In this document: one piece after another, positions 16,451-25,948 of the stretch
How positions within the stretch are numbered: position 1 is the stretch's first letter
Layout of the letters: each line of letters begins with the position of its first letter
NCBI RefSeq assembly: GCF_025420585.1
Contig: NZ_JAOEGB010000010.1
Coordinates: forward strand, 186,001-250,000
Direction: 5' to 3'
DNA from: Planotetraspora sp. A-T 1434
Lineage (GTDB): Bacteria > Actinomycetota > Actinomycetes > Streptosporangiales > Streptosporangiaceae
DNA length: 64,000 nucleotides
Position numbers and translations under genes: made by a program
The notes under the pieces: generated by a model
Told to the model about the DNA's origin: nothing
The model's input: the letters and a program-made list of their open reading frames with translations, nothing else
Databases searched by the model: none

Positions 16451-18301
16451 GTGTCCCCGCTCTTCCGCCGAAACCGGTACGGCGCCGCCGCCGCAGCCGG
16501 AGTGCTTCTCGCCGGTGTGCTCACCGGCCTCACTGTCACAGCCCAGCACGCCGACGCCGCCGAGACCCTGCTGTCGCAGGGCAAACCGGCGACGGCCTCC
16601 TCGGCCGAGTCCTCGTCCTACGCCGCGTCGTACGCGGTGGACGGCAACACCACCTCTACCCGGTGGGCGTCGGCCGAGGGCCACGACCCCGAGTGGCTGA
16701 GCGTCGACCTCGGCGCCTCCTTCTCGATCTCCCGCGTGAAGCTGTATTGGGAGGCCGCCTACGCCAAGGCGTACCAGGTGCAGACGTCCACCGACGGCGC
16801 AGCCTGGACGACCGTCTACTCCACCACCACGGGAGACGGCGGCACGGACGACCGGACCGGCCTGTCCGGCACCGGAAGGTACGTCCGCGTCCTCGGCACC
16901 GCCCGCGGCACGTCCTACGGCTACTCCCTCTACGAGGTGCAGGTGTACGGCGAGGCCGGGGCCACACCCAGCCCGAGCCCGAGCCCCAGCCCGAGCCCCA
17001 GCCCGAGCCCCAGCCCGAGTCCCAGCCCGAGTCCGAGCCCCACGCCGACGGTTCCGGCGGGCGGTGACTACCAGGCCGAGGACGCGACGCTGTCGCAGGC
17101 GGCGGTGTTCTCCAACCACACCGGATACACCGGCACCGGGTTCGTCGACTACGTCAACGTGGCGGGCGGATCCATCGAGTGGACGGTGAACGCGGCCACG
17201 GCGGGCAACGCGACGCTCGCCTTCCGGTATGCCAACGGCACCACGGCCAACCGGCCCATGGACATCGCGGTCAACGGCGCCGTCGTGGCGAGCCCGGTCT
17301 TCGCGCCGACCGCCAACTGGGACACCTGGGCGACCGCGAGTGTCGTGGCGGCGCTGCCCGCCGGGACGAGCAAGATCCGCGCCACGGCGACCGGCGCCAC
17401 GGGCGGCCCGAACGTCGACAAGCTGACCGTGACCTCCGGCGGAGCCTCCCCTTCGCCGTCCCCCTCCCCGTCTCCCTCCCCGTCGCCAAGCGGGCCGGGT
17501 GGCGCGTTCACGGTGGTGGCGGCCGGGGACATCGCGGCGCAGTGCACGGCGTCGTCAAGCTCATGCGCCCACCCCAAGACGGCGGCGCAGGTCCAGGCGA
17601 TCAACCCGGACTTCGTCCTCACGATGGGCGACAACCAGTACGACGACGGCACGATCACCGACTTCCGGAATTACTACGACACCTCGTGGGGCAAGTTCAA
17701 GGCCAAGACGCACCCGGCGGCGGGCAACCACGAGAGCTATGACCCCGCCGGCTTCGAGGCGGGCTACAAGTCCTACTTCGGGGCGATCGCGTTCCCGGCA
17801 GGCAAGAGCTACTACAGCTTCAACCAGGGCAACTGGCACTTCATCGCGCTCGACTCGAACATCTTCGACCAGACCGCGCAGATCGACTGGCTGAAAGCCG
17901 ACCTCGCGGCCAACACCAAGGGCTGCGTCGCCGCCTACTGGCACCACCCGCTGTTCAGCTCCGGCGAGCACGGCAACGACCCGGTCAGCAAGCCGGTCTG
18001 GCAGATCCTGTACGCCAACAAGGCCGACCTGATCCTCAACGGCCACGACCACCACTACGAGCGGTTCGGCCCGCAGAACCCCTCCGGCGCGGCCGACCCC
18101 AACGGCCTGGTCGAACTGCTGGGCGGCATGGGCGGCGCCGACCCGTACCAGATCGTGAACGTCCAGCCCAACAGCCAGTTCCGGCTGAGCGGCACGTACG
18201 GCGTGGCGAAGCTGACGTTCACCGACACCACCTACTCCTGGCAGCTCATCGGCACCGACGGCAAGGTCAAGGACTCCAGCCCGACCTACACCTGCCACTG
18301 A
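16451..18301 (+). CDS. secreted metallophosphoesterase with discoidin and CBM modules
   Basis: 616 aa from GTG 16451, with AGGAG 8 bases upstream (the GTG at 16424 lacks one). A Sec signal peptide ends near ADAAET (about residue 36). Modules in order: F5/8-type C (discoidin) domain about 37-165; an (SP)n linker; a CBM6/35-like domain about 200-335 (QAEDATLSQAAVF); a second SP linker; and a calcineurin-type phosphoesterase about 365-616. The metal motifs are AAGDI, MGDNQYD, GNHE, WHHP and GHDHHYE, all present. The substrate is probably an extracellular phosphoester, with the two modules binding polysaccharide. Ends on the next gene's ATG. Confidence 0.88.
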   Translation: MSPLFRRNRYGAAAAAGVLLAGVLTGLTVTAQHADAAETLLSQGKPATASSAESSSYAASYAVDGNTTSTRWASAEGHDPEWLSVDLGASFSISRVKLYWEAAYAKAYQVQTSTDGAAWTTVYSTTTGDGGTDDRTGLSGTGRYVRVLGTARGTSYGYSLYEVQVYGEAGATPSPSPSPSPSPSPSPSPSPSPSPSPTPTVPAGGDYQAEDATLSQAAVFSNHTGYTGTGFVDYVNVAGGSIEWTVNAATAGNATLAFRYANGTTANRPMDIAVNGAVVASPVFAPTANWDTWATASVVAALPAGTSKIRATATGATGGPNVDKLTVTSGGASPSPSPSPSPSPSPSGPGGAFTVVAAGDIAAQCTASSSSCAHPKTAAQVQAINPDFVLTMGDNQYDDGTITDFRNYYDTSWGKFKAKTHPAAGNHESYDPAGFEAGYKSYFGAIAFPAGKSYYSFNQGNWHFIALDSNIFDQTAQIDWLKADLAANTKGCVAAYWHHPLFSSGEHGNDPVSKPVWQILYANKADLILNGHDHHYERFGPQNPSGAADPNGLVELLGGMGGADPYQIVNVQPNSQFRLSGTYGVAKLTFTDTTYSWQLIGTDGKVKDSSPTYTCH

Positions 18302-19278
18302 TGCAGATCTCCGCGACCCGGCGACCTGTGCGCCGGGTCCTCATCCTGGTCGTGGCCGTCATCGCCACGGTGGCGGCCGCGTACACGGCCGTCGCGGCCA
18401 GGCGTCACCCACAGCCGGTGACCCACGGCCTGGATCTCGCCACGAACGGCCGGCTGCTGTTCGTTTCGGCCGGCGAGGTGGCGTCCGCGCCCCTGGCCGG
18501 CCCGGGGCCGCGGACGGTGAGCGGCATCGCCTGTCAGCGGTTCTACGCGGCGGCCGGCACCGGGGTCTGCCTGCTGGAGACGGCGGGTCCGGTGCGGGCG
18601 ACCTACGTGAAGGTCCTCGACCGCTCGATGAGGGAGATCCGGCGCGTCCAGACCGCCGGCATCCCGAACCGCGCCCGCGTGTCGGCCAGCGGGCGCATGG
18701 TCACGTGGACCGTCTTCGTGGCCGGGGACTCCTACAAACAGGGCGGGTTCTCCACGTGGACCGGCATCCTGGACACCAAGACCGGCTACGCCGTACCGAA
18801 CATGGAGAACATCCAGCTCTACATCGACGGCAAGCGCTACCGGTCCCCGGACGTGAACTACTGGGGGGTCAACTTCGCCTCCGACGACAACCGCTTCTAC
18901 GGGGCGGTCTCGACCAGGGGAAAGACGTACCTGATCGAGGGCGACTACGGGAAGTGGAAGGCGCGGACCCTGCGGGAGAACGCCGAATGCCCGTCGTTGT
19001 CGCCCGACGGCACCCGCCTCGTCTTCAAGAAGCGGGTCCGGCCGGGCCCCTGGCGGCTGTACGCGCTCGACCTGGCCACGATGAGGGAGACGCCGCTCGC
19101 GGAGCCGGAGAGCGTCGACGACCAGGCGGCCTGGCTCGACGGCGACACGGTCATGTACGGCAAGCGGGGGTCCGTCTGGGCGGTCCCCGCCGACGGGACC
19201 GGAGCCCCTCGCCTGCTCCTCACCGGGGCCTCCTCGCCCGTCGCCGTCGGCACGGCACAGCCGGTCGCGATGGGGTAG
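18301..19278 (+). CDS. membrane-anchored beta-propeller (TolB/PD40-like) protein
   Basis: 325 aa; its ATG overlaps the phosphoesterase stop, so the two are co-expressed. Residues 12-32 form a single N-terminal membrane anchor after an Arg-rich start. The rest shows propeller-type repeats such as NAECPSLSPDGTRLVFKK and DDQAAWLDGDTVMYGKRGSVW, as in TolB/WD40-like PD40 proteins. No catalytic motif is evident. The likely role is a surface binding or sensing partner of the phosphoesterase. Confidence 0.75.
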   Translation: MQISATRRPVRRVLILVVAVIATVAAAYTAVAARRHPQPVTHGLDLATNGRLLFVSAGEVASAPLAGPGPRTVSGIACQRFYAAAGTGVCLLETAGPVRATYVKVLDRSMREIRRVQTAGIPNRARVSASGRMVTWTVFVAGDSYKQGGFSTWTGILDTKTGYAVPNMENIQLYIDGKRYRSPDVNYWGVNFASDDNRFYGAVSTRGKTYLIEGDYGKWKARTLRENAECPSLSPDGTRLVFKKRVRPGPWRLYALDLATMRETPLAEPESVDDQAAWLDGDTVMYGKRGSVWAVPADGTGAPRLLLTGASSPVAVGTAQPVAMG

Positions 19279-19338
19279 GGCACGGCGGCCGGGGCGGCTC
19301 GCCGGGAGCAGGGCGGCTCAGCGGCTACGCTCGTCCTC

Positions 19339-20478
19339 ATGAACGAAGGCTTCGAGACGCTCGCCATCCACGCTGGTCAGGAGGCGGACCCCCATACCGG
19401 CGCGGTCGTGCCGCCCATCTACGCCGTGTCCACCTACAAGCAAGACGGCGTGGGCGGCCTGCGGGCCGGATACGAGTACAGCCGCTCCGCCAACCCGACC
19501 AGGACGGCCCTGGAGGAGGCCCTCGCGGCCGTCGAGGGCGGCGCGCGCGGGTTGGCGTTCGCGTCCGGCCTGGCCGCCGAGGACACGCTCCTGCGGGCCC
19601 TGTGCAAGCCCGGGGACCACGTCCTCATCCCCGACGACGCGTACGGCGGCACCTACCGGCTGTTCGCGAAGGTCCTGGAGCGGTGGGGCCTGTCCTTCGA
19701 CCCGGTCCCGGTCGGCGACCTGGACGCCGTCCGCGCCGCCGTACGGCCCGAGACCCGGGCGATCTGGGTGGAGACCCCGACGAACCCGCTGCTCGGCATC
19801 GCCGACATCGCCGGGCTCGCGCAGATCGCCCACGAGGCGGGCGCGCTGCTGCTGGTCGACAACACGTTCGCCTCGCCGTACCTGCAGCAGCCGCTGGCGC
19901 TGGGCGCCGACGTGGTGGTCCACTCGACGACCAAGTACGTCGGGGGGCACTCGGACGTCGTCGGCGGAGCCCTGGTGAGCGGTTCCGCGGAGCTGGGGGA
20001 CCGGCTCGCCTACCACCAGAACGCGATGGGCGCGGTCTCCGGGCCGTTCGACGCGTGGCTGACCCTGCGCGGCCTCAAGACGCTGGGCGTCCGGATGGAC
20101 CGGCACTGCGACAACGCCGAGCGCGTGGTCGACCTGCTGCTGTCCCACGAGAAGGTGTCCCAGGTGCTCTACCCGGGGCTGCCCGAGCACCCCGGCCACG
20201 AGGTCGCCGCCAAGCAGATGAGGCGCTTCGGCGGGATGGTCTCGTTCCGGGTGGCCGGCGGCGAGGAGGCGGCCGTCGAGATCTGCAACCGGACCAGGCT
20301 GTTCACCCTCGGGGAGTCGCTCGGCGGCGTCGAGTCGCTGATCGAGCACCCCGGCCGGATGACGCACGCCTCGGCCGCGGGCTCTCCCCTGGAGGTCCCC
20401 GCCGACCTCGTCCGCCTGTCCGTCGGCATCGAGACGATCGACGACCTCCTCGCGGACCTGTCCCACGCGCTCGGCTAG
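19339..20478 (+). CDS. metB: cystathionine gamma-synthase / gamma-lyase
   Basis: 379 aa, the usual length of the Cys/Met-metabolism PLP family. PLP lysine Lys199 is in VVHSTTKYVGGHSDV. YSRSANPTR and the LFTLGESLGGVESLIEHP motif are typical of MetB/CGL enzymes. It either makes cystathionine from an activated homoserine and cysteine, or cleaves cystathionine to cysteine; sequence alone does not decide. The nearby cbs gene favours the lyase direction. A TACGCT box a few bases before the ATG suggests a short leader. Repeat array C begins 15 bp after the stop. Confidence 0.9.
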   Translation: MNEGFETLAIHAGQEADPHTGAVVPPIYAVSTYKQDGVGGLRAGYEYSRSANPTRTALEEALAAVEGGARGLAFASGLAAEDTLLRALCKPGDHVLIPDDAYGGTYRLFAKVLERWGLSFDPVPVGDLDAVRAAVRPETRAIWVETPTNPLLGIADIAGLAQIAHEAGALLLVDNTFASPYLQQPLALGADVVVHSTTKYVGGHSDVVGGALVSGSAELGDRLAYHQNAMGAVSGPFDAWLTLRGLKTLGVRMDRHCDNAERVVDLLLSHEKVSQVLYPGLPEHPGHEVAAKQMRRFGGMVSFRVAGGEEAAVEICNRTRLFTLGESLGGVESLIEHPGRMTHASAAGSPLEVPADLVRLSVGIETIDDLLADLSHALG

Positions 20479-20492
20479 GCCTCTCATCGCAC

Positions 20493-20686
20493 GTGATCAT
20501 GCACGGATTCCCGGTGACCGCACCCTAGCCGCGCGAAAGCCGCACGTGATCATGCACTCGCAACGCGTCTGCATGATCACGAAATTGCCGTCCGCGGCTC
20601 ACCATAGGCGCGGATGAAGCTGTGCATGATCACGTACGGCTGGGGCGCAGGTCAGCAGGACACCCTGGGAACCTTTGCATGATCAC
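20493..20686. repeat. 53-bp periodic inverted array C
   Basis: All five copies have an exact GTGATCATGCA head. Forward starts are 20493 and 20546 (53 bp apart). Reverse ends are 20580, 20633 and 20686 (53 and 53). The dyad is at 20563, and both nested pairs centre exactly on it. The inner pair is an 11-bp inverted repeat separated by 13 bases. The array fills the gap between the convergent metB and DUF2269-like genes. Confidence 0.93.
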
Positions 20687-20700
20687 GCGCAATGTGGGGG

Positions 20701-21132
20701 TCAGGGGTTGAAGAAGACCATCAGGAAGAGGATGACGAGCCAGATCAGGGCGGTGACGCCGGCGAGCGCGGCGATCCGCCCGGTCTGCATCCTCGCGTCG
20801 TCCTCCCGGCTTTCGGTGGTCAGCGCCAGGATGGCGCTCCGCTGATCACGGTCGATGATCACCAGGAGCACCGCCGCCACGATGAACAGCGTCATCGAGG
20901 CCGACAGGTACGGCTTGGCGAGCGCGCTCCGGCCCAGGAGCAGACCGAACAGGAACACGCCGAGCGTGAGCAGCCCGAAGAGCCGGGTCGACCGGTTCAG
21001 GTAGCGGAGGACGTTGACGTCACGCGCCCGGATGTAACGGGGCGTGACGCTCGTCACCGCGGTCAGCGGGCCGATGGCGAAGATCGCGAAGCCTATGTGC
21101 AGCCACAGCAGGAGCTTGTCGGGAAACGACAT
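20701..21132 (-). CDS. small integral membrane protein (DUF2269-like)
   Basis: 143 aa with four hydrophobic segments: LLLWLHIGFAIFAIGPLTAV, LFGLLTLGVFLFGLLLG, MTLFIVAAVLLVIIDRD, and a C-terminal IAALAGVTALIWLVILFLMV. The N-terminal pattern with a His in helix 1 resembles DUF2269 predicted membrane proteins. No enzymatic motif; function unknown. It ends next to repeat array C and is followed upstream by the AAA/VWA pair in the same direction. Confidence 0.7.
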   Translation of the reverse strand: MSFPDKLLLWLHIGFAIFAIGPLTAVTSVTPRYIRARDVNVLRYLNRSTRLFGLLTLGVFLFGLLLGRSALAKPYLSASMTLFIVAAVLLVIIDRDQRSAILALTTESREDDARMQTGRIAALAGVTALIWLVILFLMVFFNP

Positions 21133-21168
21133 GGGGCTGAGGTTATCGCCTGATTGATCGGATCGGCC

Positions 21169-23175
21169 TCACTTGCGGCGTCTGGCTCGCAGGAAGTCGC
21201 TGACGACGTACTCACCGAGGCGTTCGGCACTGGGGGCGAACACCCGACCGCCGTTCCGCCGGGCCACCTCGTCGACGAAGTCCCGTAGCCGCTCGTCGGC
21301 CGCCAGCATGAACACGTTGAGGGTCGCCCGCCGCCGGGTCATCTTGTCGACTTCGGCCAGCGTCAGCTCCACGGTCTCCGGCGACGGCGGCCAGTCGAAG
21401 CGCGGCACGCCGTTGCGCATGAGGTGCGCGGTGGGCTCGCCGTCGGTGACGACCAGGACCACGGGCTCGAAGTCCGGGTGCCTGTCGAGGTGACGGCCCG
21501 CGATGAGCAGCGCGTGATGCAGGTTGGTGCCCTGAACCATGTCCCATTCCAGGCCGGCCAGCTCCTCGGGCTGGAGCACCCGGGCGTAGTTCGAGAACCC
21601 GATGATCTGCACTGCGTCCTGGGGGAACTTCGTGGCCACGAGCGACTGGAGCGCCAGCGCCGTCTGCTTGGCCACCGCCCAGGTGCCGCGCAGGGCCATC
21701 GAGTACGACAGGTCGACCAGAAGGCACACGGCGGCGGCGGTCCGCCGTTCGGTCTCCGCCACCTCGAAGTCGTCCACGGACAGCTCCACCCGCGCGGGCG
21801 TCCCAGCCAGAGCTCCAGTACGGCTCCCGCCGCGCCGCACGCCGTTGACCACGGTCCGCACGACGTCGAGGGGCTGTTCGTCGCCGAACCGCCAGGGCCG
21901 GCTCGACCCCGTGAGCTCGCCCGCGGTCCCTGCGTCCCGCTGGTCGTGGTCGCCGCGGCGGCCCGCTTCGAGCGATGAGAACACCCGCCGGAGGGCGGTC
22001 TCCCCCAGGCGGCGGACCGCCTTGGGCGTGAGCTCCAGCTTGCCCCGATGGCGCCGGAGATAGCCCTGGGCCTCCAGTTCCCGCTCGACCTGCCGCAGGG
22101 CCTCCAGGTCGTCCACGGCGGACCGGCCCAGCGCCCGCCGGATCGCGTCCTCGTCGATGTCGTCAAGCCGGGCACCCGGATAGTCCTGCCGGAGTGAGGT
22201 CTCCAGGTCGCCCAGGTCGGCCAGGTCCTGAAGCGCCGTCACGGCGTCGCCCATGCCCATCGGGTCCTCGCCGGAGACCCGTTCGGGCGTTCCCCAGGCG
22301 AGGTCGGGGCGACGCGAGTAAAGGGCGTCTCCGAGGCGGCGCATCTGCTCGGCGAGGCCGGCCTGCTCCAACGTCTGCTCGATCAGCGCGGCCAGCTCCT
22401 CGCGCTGCTCCGGGGTCAGCGAGGCCAGCAGCCGCTGAGCCGCCGCCGCCCGCCGGGCCAGTGTGTCGACCAGCTCCTCCAGGTTCCGGGGATTCTCGGG
22501 GAACATCTCCCCGTATTTCTCCATGAACTGGTCGAAATCCTGCTGTGTGTGCTCGCCCCGCGAGTCCCGGTCCAGCATGTCGTTGAGGTCGGACATCATC
22601 TGGCGGACCCGCTCCATCGCGGCCGGGTCGGGGTTGGCCAGCGCGTCGCGCATCCCGCGGAACTGGCTGTCCAGCACCTCCCGGCGCAGCAGGTCACGCA
22701 GCTCATCGAACGTCTGCCGGGCGGCGGCCGAGCGCCAGTCGTAGGAGCTCAGCTCCTGGATGGCCCTGGCCGTGTCCGAGGGCAGCGCGTCGAGCGCCGC
22801 CTCCCGGAACCGCGCGTCGTCGGAGGGGTCCGGACTCTGCTCACCCGGGGGACGACCCCCGGACCCCCGCTGAAGTTCCGAGCGCTCCTGGCCGATCGCC
22901 TTGTCGAGCAGGGCGCGGGCCCGCTCCAGCGTGCTGTCGAGCCGCGTGTTCTCCCGCAGCTCGCGGCGGCGCTGCCGTACCTGCCGGAGCAGGTCGTCCA
23001 GGCCGCGCCGGTCCGGGGCGCCCGGCAGGCCGCGTTTCAGCAGGTCCCGCAGGGCGTCGAGTGGAGTCGAGCCGGACAGGATCGCGTCGCCCATGTCGTC
23101 GAGCGCCGAACGCACGTCGTACGGCGGAGCCAGCGGATCGGGCCCGTCGTCATATGCGCCGTACCGGTAAGCCAT
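21169..23175 (-). CDS. VWA-domain protein paired with an AAA ATPase
   Basis: 668 aa. The first 450 residues are highly charged and helical (many Arg, Asp and Glu, with repeated LRD/LDD segments) and may be the substrate or scaffold part. The von Willebrand A domain occupies about residues 470-660. Its MIDAS motif is DLSYS (near 486), followed by TDGEPT. Upstream by 12 bp in the same direction is the MoxR/ChlI-like AAA gene. AAA plus VWA pairs (BchI/BchD, RavA/ViaA) work as chaperone or metal-insertion complexes. The client here is unknown. Confidence 0.85.
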   Translation of the reverse strand: MAYRYGAYDDGPDPLAPPYDVRSALDDMGDAILSGSTPLDALRDLLKRGLPGAPDRRGLDDLLRQVRQRRRELRENTRLDSTLERARALLDKAIGQERSELQRGSGGRPPGEQSPDPSDDARFREAALDALPSDTARAIQELSSYDWRSAAARQTFDELRDLLRREVLDSQFRGMRDALANPDPAAMERVRQMMSDLNDMLDRDSRGEHTQQDFDQFMEKYGEMFPENPRNLEELVDTLARRAAAAQRLLASLTPEQREELAALIEQTLEQAGLAEQMRRLGDALYSRRPDLAWGTPERVSGEDPMGMGDAVTALQDLADLGDLETSLRQDYPGARLDDIDEDAIRRALGRSAVDDLEALRQVERELEAQGYLRRHRGKLELTPKAVRRLGETALRRVFSSLEAGRRGDHDQRDAGTAGELTGSSRPWRFGDEQPLDVVRTVVNGVRRGGSRTGALAGTPARVELSVDDFEVAETERRTAAAVCLLVDLSYSMALRGTWAVAKQTALALQSLVATKFPQDAVQIIGFSNYARVLQPEELAGLEWDMVQGTNLHHALLIAGRHLDRHPDFEPVVLVVTDGEPTAHLMRNGVPRFDWPPSPETVELTLAEVDKMTRRRATLNVFMLAADERLRDFVDEVARRNGGRVFAPSAERLGEYVVSDFLRARRRK

Positions 23176-23187
23176 CTGGTTACGCTC

Positions 23188-24597
23188 TCATGTCCGGTAG
23201 ACCGCCCCGCCCGCCAGCTCGTCCTTCGACAGGCGGCGCATCAGGTAAAGCCCTTCCAGGGCGAACTCCAGCGCGGCGGCGGCGTGGCCCGGGGACTCGT
23301 CGCCCTCGCCCATGCCGAGCCGCGACATCATCTTGGACAGCCCGTCGACCCTGCCGACGCGGCGCAGCAGCTCGGTGGCCGGGACGAGCTCGCCCGACTC
23401 GACCTGGACGCCTTCGGAGAACTTGTCGAGCAGCGGCGTCAGATCCATCCCGCCCAGGGATCCGCGGAACGTCTCGGCCGTCGCCCGGCGCAGCAGGTGG
23501 GCCAGCACCTCGATCTCCCGGCCCTCCTCGCTGACCTCGAACTCGACCTTGCCGCGCAGCGTGTGAACCACGCCGGGCAGGTCGCACACCCGCGTCACCG
23601 GCCGTTCCTCGCCGGACAGGGCGGCCCGCCGTACGGCTGACGCGGCGGCGGTCTCGGCGGCGGCGATGGAGAAGCGCGCGGAGACGCCGGAGCGGGAGTC
23701 CACGGCGGTCGACTCGCGAACGAGCCGGGTGAACCGGGCGATGACCTCCAGCAGGTGGTCGGGGAGATCGGCCCCCAGCTCGGACAGCGTGGCCTCCTGC
23801 CGGATCAGGACCAGCTCGTCCTCGATCGACAGCGGGTAGTGGGTGCGGATCTCCGCTCCGAACCGGTCCTTCAGCGGCGTGATGATGCGGCCGCGGTTGG
23901 TGTAGTCCTCGGGGTTGGCGCTGGCGATCAGCAGGATGTCCAGAGGGAGCCGCAGGTTGTAGCCCCGGACCTGGATGTCCCGCTCCTCCAGCACGTTGAG
24001 CAGCGACACCTGGATCCGCTCGGCCAGGTCGGGCAGCTCGTTGACCGAGAACACCCCCCGGTTGGTGCGGGGCACCAGGCCGTAGTGGACGGTCTCCGGG
24101 TCGCCCAACGTGCGACCTTCGGCGATCTTGATGGGGTCGACGTCGCCGATCAGGTCGCCGACCGAGGTGTCGGGAGTGGCCAGCTTCTCGCCGTAGCGGT
24201 CGTCGCGGTGCTTCCAGGCGACCGGAAGGCCGTCGCCGAGGTCGGCGGCCAGCCGCAGGCACCGCACGCACACCGGGTCGTACGGGTGGTCGTTGATCTC
24301 GCAGCCGGCGACGACCGGCGACCACTCGTCGAGCAGTTCGGTGACCGTGCGGATGAGCCGGGTCTTGCCCTGGCCGCGCTCGCCGAGCAGCACCAGGTCG
24401 TGGCCGGCGATCAGGGCCCGTTCGAGGTGCGGCAGGACCGAGTCGTCGAAACCGACGATGCCGGGAAACCTGGGCTCGCCGGCGCGCAGCCGCGCCAGCA
24501 GGTTCTCCCGGATCTCGGCTTTGACCGTCCGGTGGACGTGTCCACTCTCGCGCAGTTCACGCAGAGTGCTGGACGCAGGCGCGGGCGATTTGTGCAC
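23188..24597 (-). CDS. MoxR/Mg-chelatase-like AAA+ ATPase
   Basis: 469 aa from GTG 24597 (VHKSPAPASS); the open frame continues upstream but without similarity. Walker A is GERGQGKT (72-79). The Walker B/sensor region is VSLLNVLEERDIQVRG with ILLIASANPEDYTNRG, the Mg-chelatase ChlI type with an inserted helix. The Arg-finger region ITPLKDRFGAEIRTHYP follows. It forms the ATPase partner of the VWA protein encoded 12 bp downstream. Divergent from the FIST gene across a region with a perfect palindrome. Confidence 0.9.
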   Translation of the reverse strand: MHKSPAPASSTLRELRESGHVHRTVKAEIRENLLARLRAGEPRFPGIVGFDDSVLPHLERALIAGHDLVLLGERGQGKTRLIRTVTELLDEWSPVVAGCEINDHPYDPVCVRCLRLAADLGDGLPVAWKHRDDRYGEKLATPDTSVGDLIGDVDPIKIAEGRTLGDPETVHYGLVPRTNRGVFSVNELPDLAERIQVSLLNVLEERDIQVRGYNLRLPLDILLIASANPEDYTNRGRIITPLKDRFGAEIRTHYPLSIEDELVLIRQEATLSELGADLPDHLLEVIARFTRLVRESTAVDSRSGVSARFSIAAAETAAASAVRRAALSGEERPVTRVCDLPGVVHTLRGKVEFEVSEEGREIEVLAHLLRRATAETFRGSLGGMDLTPLLDKFSEGVQVESGELVPATELLRRVGRVDGLSKMMSRLGMGEGDESPGHAAAALEFALEGLYLMRRLSKDELAGGAVYRT

Positions 24598-24646
24598 GCT
24601 GTCGAGACTACGTCCCCATAGTGGGATCCGGCATCCCGGTTGGCCG

Positions 24647-24663
24647 GATCCGAATTTCGGATC
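24647..24663. promoter_or_regulatory. perfect 17-bp palindrome in the AAA/FIST divergent region
   Basis: GATCCGAA-T-TTCGGATC has 8-bp perfect arms around one base. It lies about 50 bp before the AAA start and 92 bp before the FIST start, so one regulator could act on both. The binding protein is unknown. Confidence 0.5.
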
Positions 24664-24754
24664 TTCACCATCGTGTGACGCATTGTGTGCGTTGTTGTCG
24701 GCGTAGTGGGGAGAATCGGCAAGAAGGACTACTCCCAACTGAGGGGGCGAGACG

Positions 24755-25948
24755 ATGGCGGTAATGACGAGCCGCTTCGCCGACGGTCTCGCCGTGGGGA
24801 CCAACCTGGTGGACACCGCCGAGGCCGCGATCCGCCAGGCGCTGGCCGGCCTGTCCGGCCCGCCTGACCTGGTGTGCTTCTTCATCTGCGGCGACGATCC
24901 CGACGACGTCGGCCGCGCGGGACAGCGGGCGATGGCCATGGTGCCGGGCGCCCACGTGATCGGGTGCAGCGCGACAGGCGTGATCGGGGCCGGGCAGGGA
25001 GTGGAGCTGCAGCCCGCGGTCAGCGCCTGGGCCGCGTCCCTCGGCGACACGAAGATCACCACGTTCGCCCTGGAGACTCTGCGCGCGGACGACAGGTTCG
25101 TGGTCGTCGGCCTCCCCGAGCGCGGCTCCGACGATCAGGTGGCCATCCTGCTCGCCGACCCCTACAGCTTCCCCACCGACGCGTTCATCGAGCATTCGAG
25201 CGAGGCGCTGGGCAGCCTCCCGATCATCGGCGGCCTGGCCAACGGCCTGCAGGGCCGCGGGTCGGTACGGCTGTTCGCCGACGGAGAGGTCCACGAGGAA
25301 GGGGCGATCGGAGTGGTCCTCGGTGGCCCGGTTAGCATCGGGACCGTGGTGAGCCAGGGATGCCGTCCGATCGGGCCGTCCATGGTGGTCACCCGCGCGG
25401 AGGACAACCTGCTTCTCGAGCTCGCCGGCCAGCCGGCCCTCGCCCGCCTGGAGGACATCGTCAGCGCCCTCGACGAGGACGACCGCGAGCTGGTCGCCTC
25501 CGGGTTACAGATCGGCGTCGCCATGGACGAGTACGCCGAGCGCCACGAGCGCGGCGACTTCCTCATCCGCGGGGTGCTCGGCATCGACCCGGAGCGGGAG
25601 GCCGTCGCCATCGGTGACGTCCTGGAGGTCGGCAGGACCGTCCGCTTCCAGGTCAGAGACGCCGAAACCGCCGACGAGGATCTCTACGAGCTGCTCGACG
25701 CCCACGTGGAGCGGACCGGCCGGGTCGACGGCGCGCTGCTGTTCTCCTGCAACGGCCGCGGCTCGGCGATGTTCGGCTCCGCCGACCACGACGCGCTCGC
25801 CGTACGGGACACGCTCGGCCCCATAGGCGTCGCCGGGTTCTTCGCCGCGGGCGAGGTCGGCCCCGTCGGGGGCCACAACCACGTCCACGGCTTCACCGCG
25901 TCCATCCTGGTGTTCTCTTCGCAGGCGGCTCCGGCCGCGGGAGCGTGA
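24755..25948 (+). CDS. FIST-domain sensory protein
   Basis: 397 aa from ATG 24755 after a purine-rich GAGGGGGCGAGA. The N-terminal FIST domain (about 20-225) begins AAIRQALAGLSGPPDLVCFF with GCSATGVIGAG. FIST_C (about 235-385) ends with GPIGVAGFFAAGEVGPVGGHNHVHGF, the strongly conserved block. FIST domains are predicted small-ligand, perhaps amino-acid, sensors, often linked to signalling proteins; here it stands alone. Codon 251 is a rare TTA. The stop overlaps the start of the ROK gene (GTGA), so the two form an operon. Confidence 0.9.
   Translation: MAVMTSRFADGLAVGTNLVDTAEAAIRQALAGLSGPPDLVCFFICGDDPDDVGRAGQRAMAMVPGAHVIGCSATGVIGAGQGVELQPAVSAWAASLGDTKITTFALETLRADDRFVVVGLPERGSDDQVAILLADPYSFPTDAFIEHSSEALGSLPIIGGLANGLQGRGSVRLFADGEVHEEGAIGVVLGGPVSIGTVVSQGCRPIGPSMVVTRAEDNLLLELAGQPALARLEDIVSALDEDDRELVASGLQIGVAMDEYAERHERGDFLIRGVLGIDPEREAVAIGDVLEVGRTVRFQVRDAETADEDLYELLDAHVERTGRVDGALLFSCNGRGSAMFGSADHDALAVRDTLGPIGVAGFFAAGEVGPVGGHNHVHGFTASILVFSSQAAPAAGA

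Noticed and set aside
16978-17045. Repetitive SPSP-coding DNA as a possible mobile or recombination repeat.
   Set aside because: It is a normal Ser-Pro interdomain linker of the secreted phosphoesterase.
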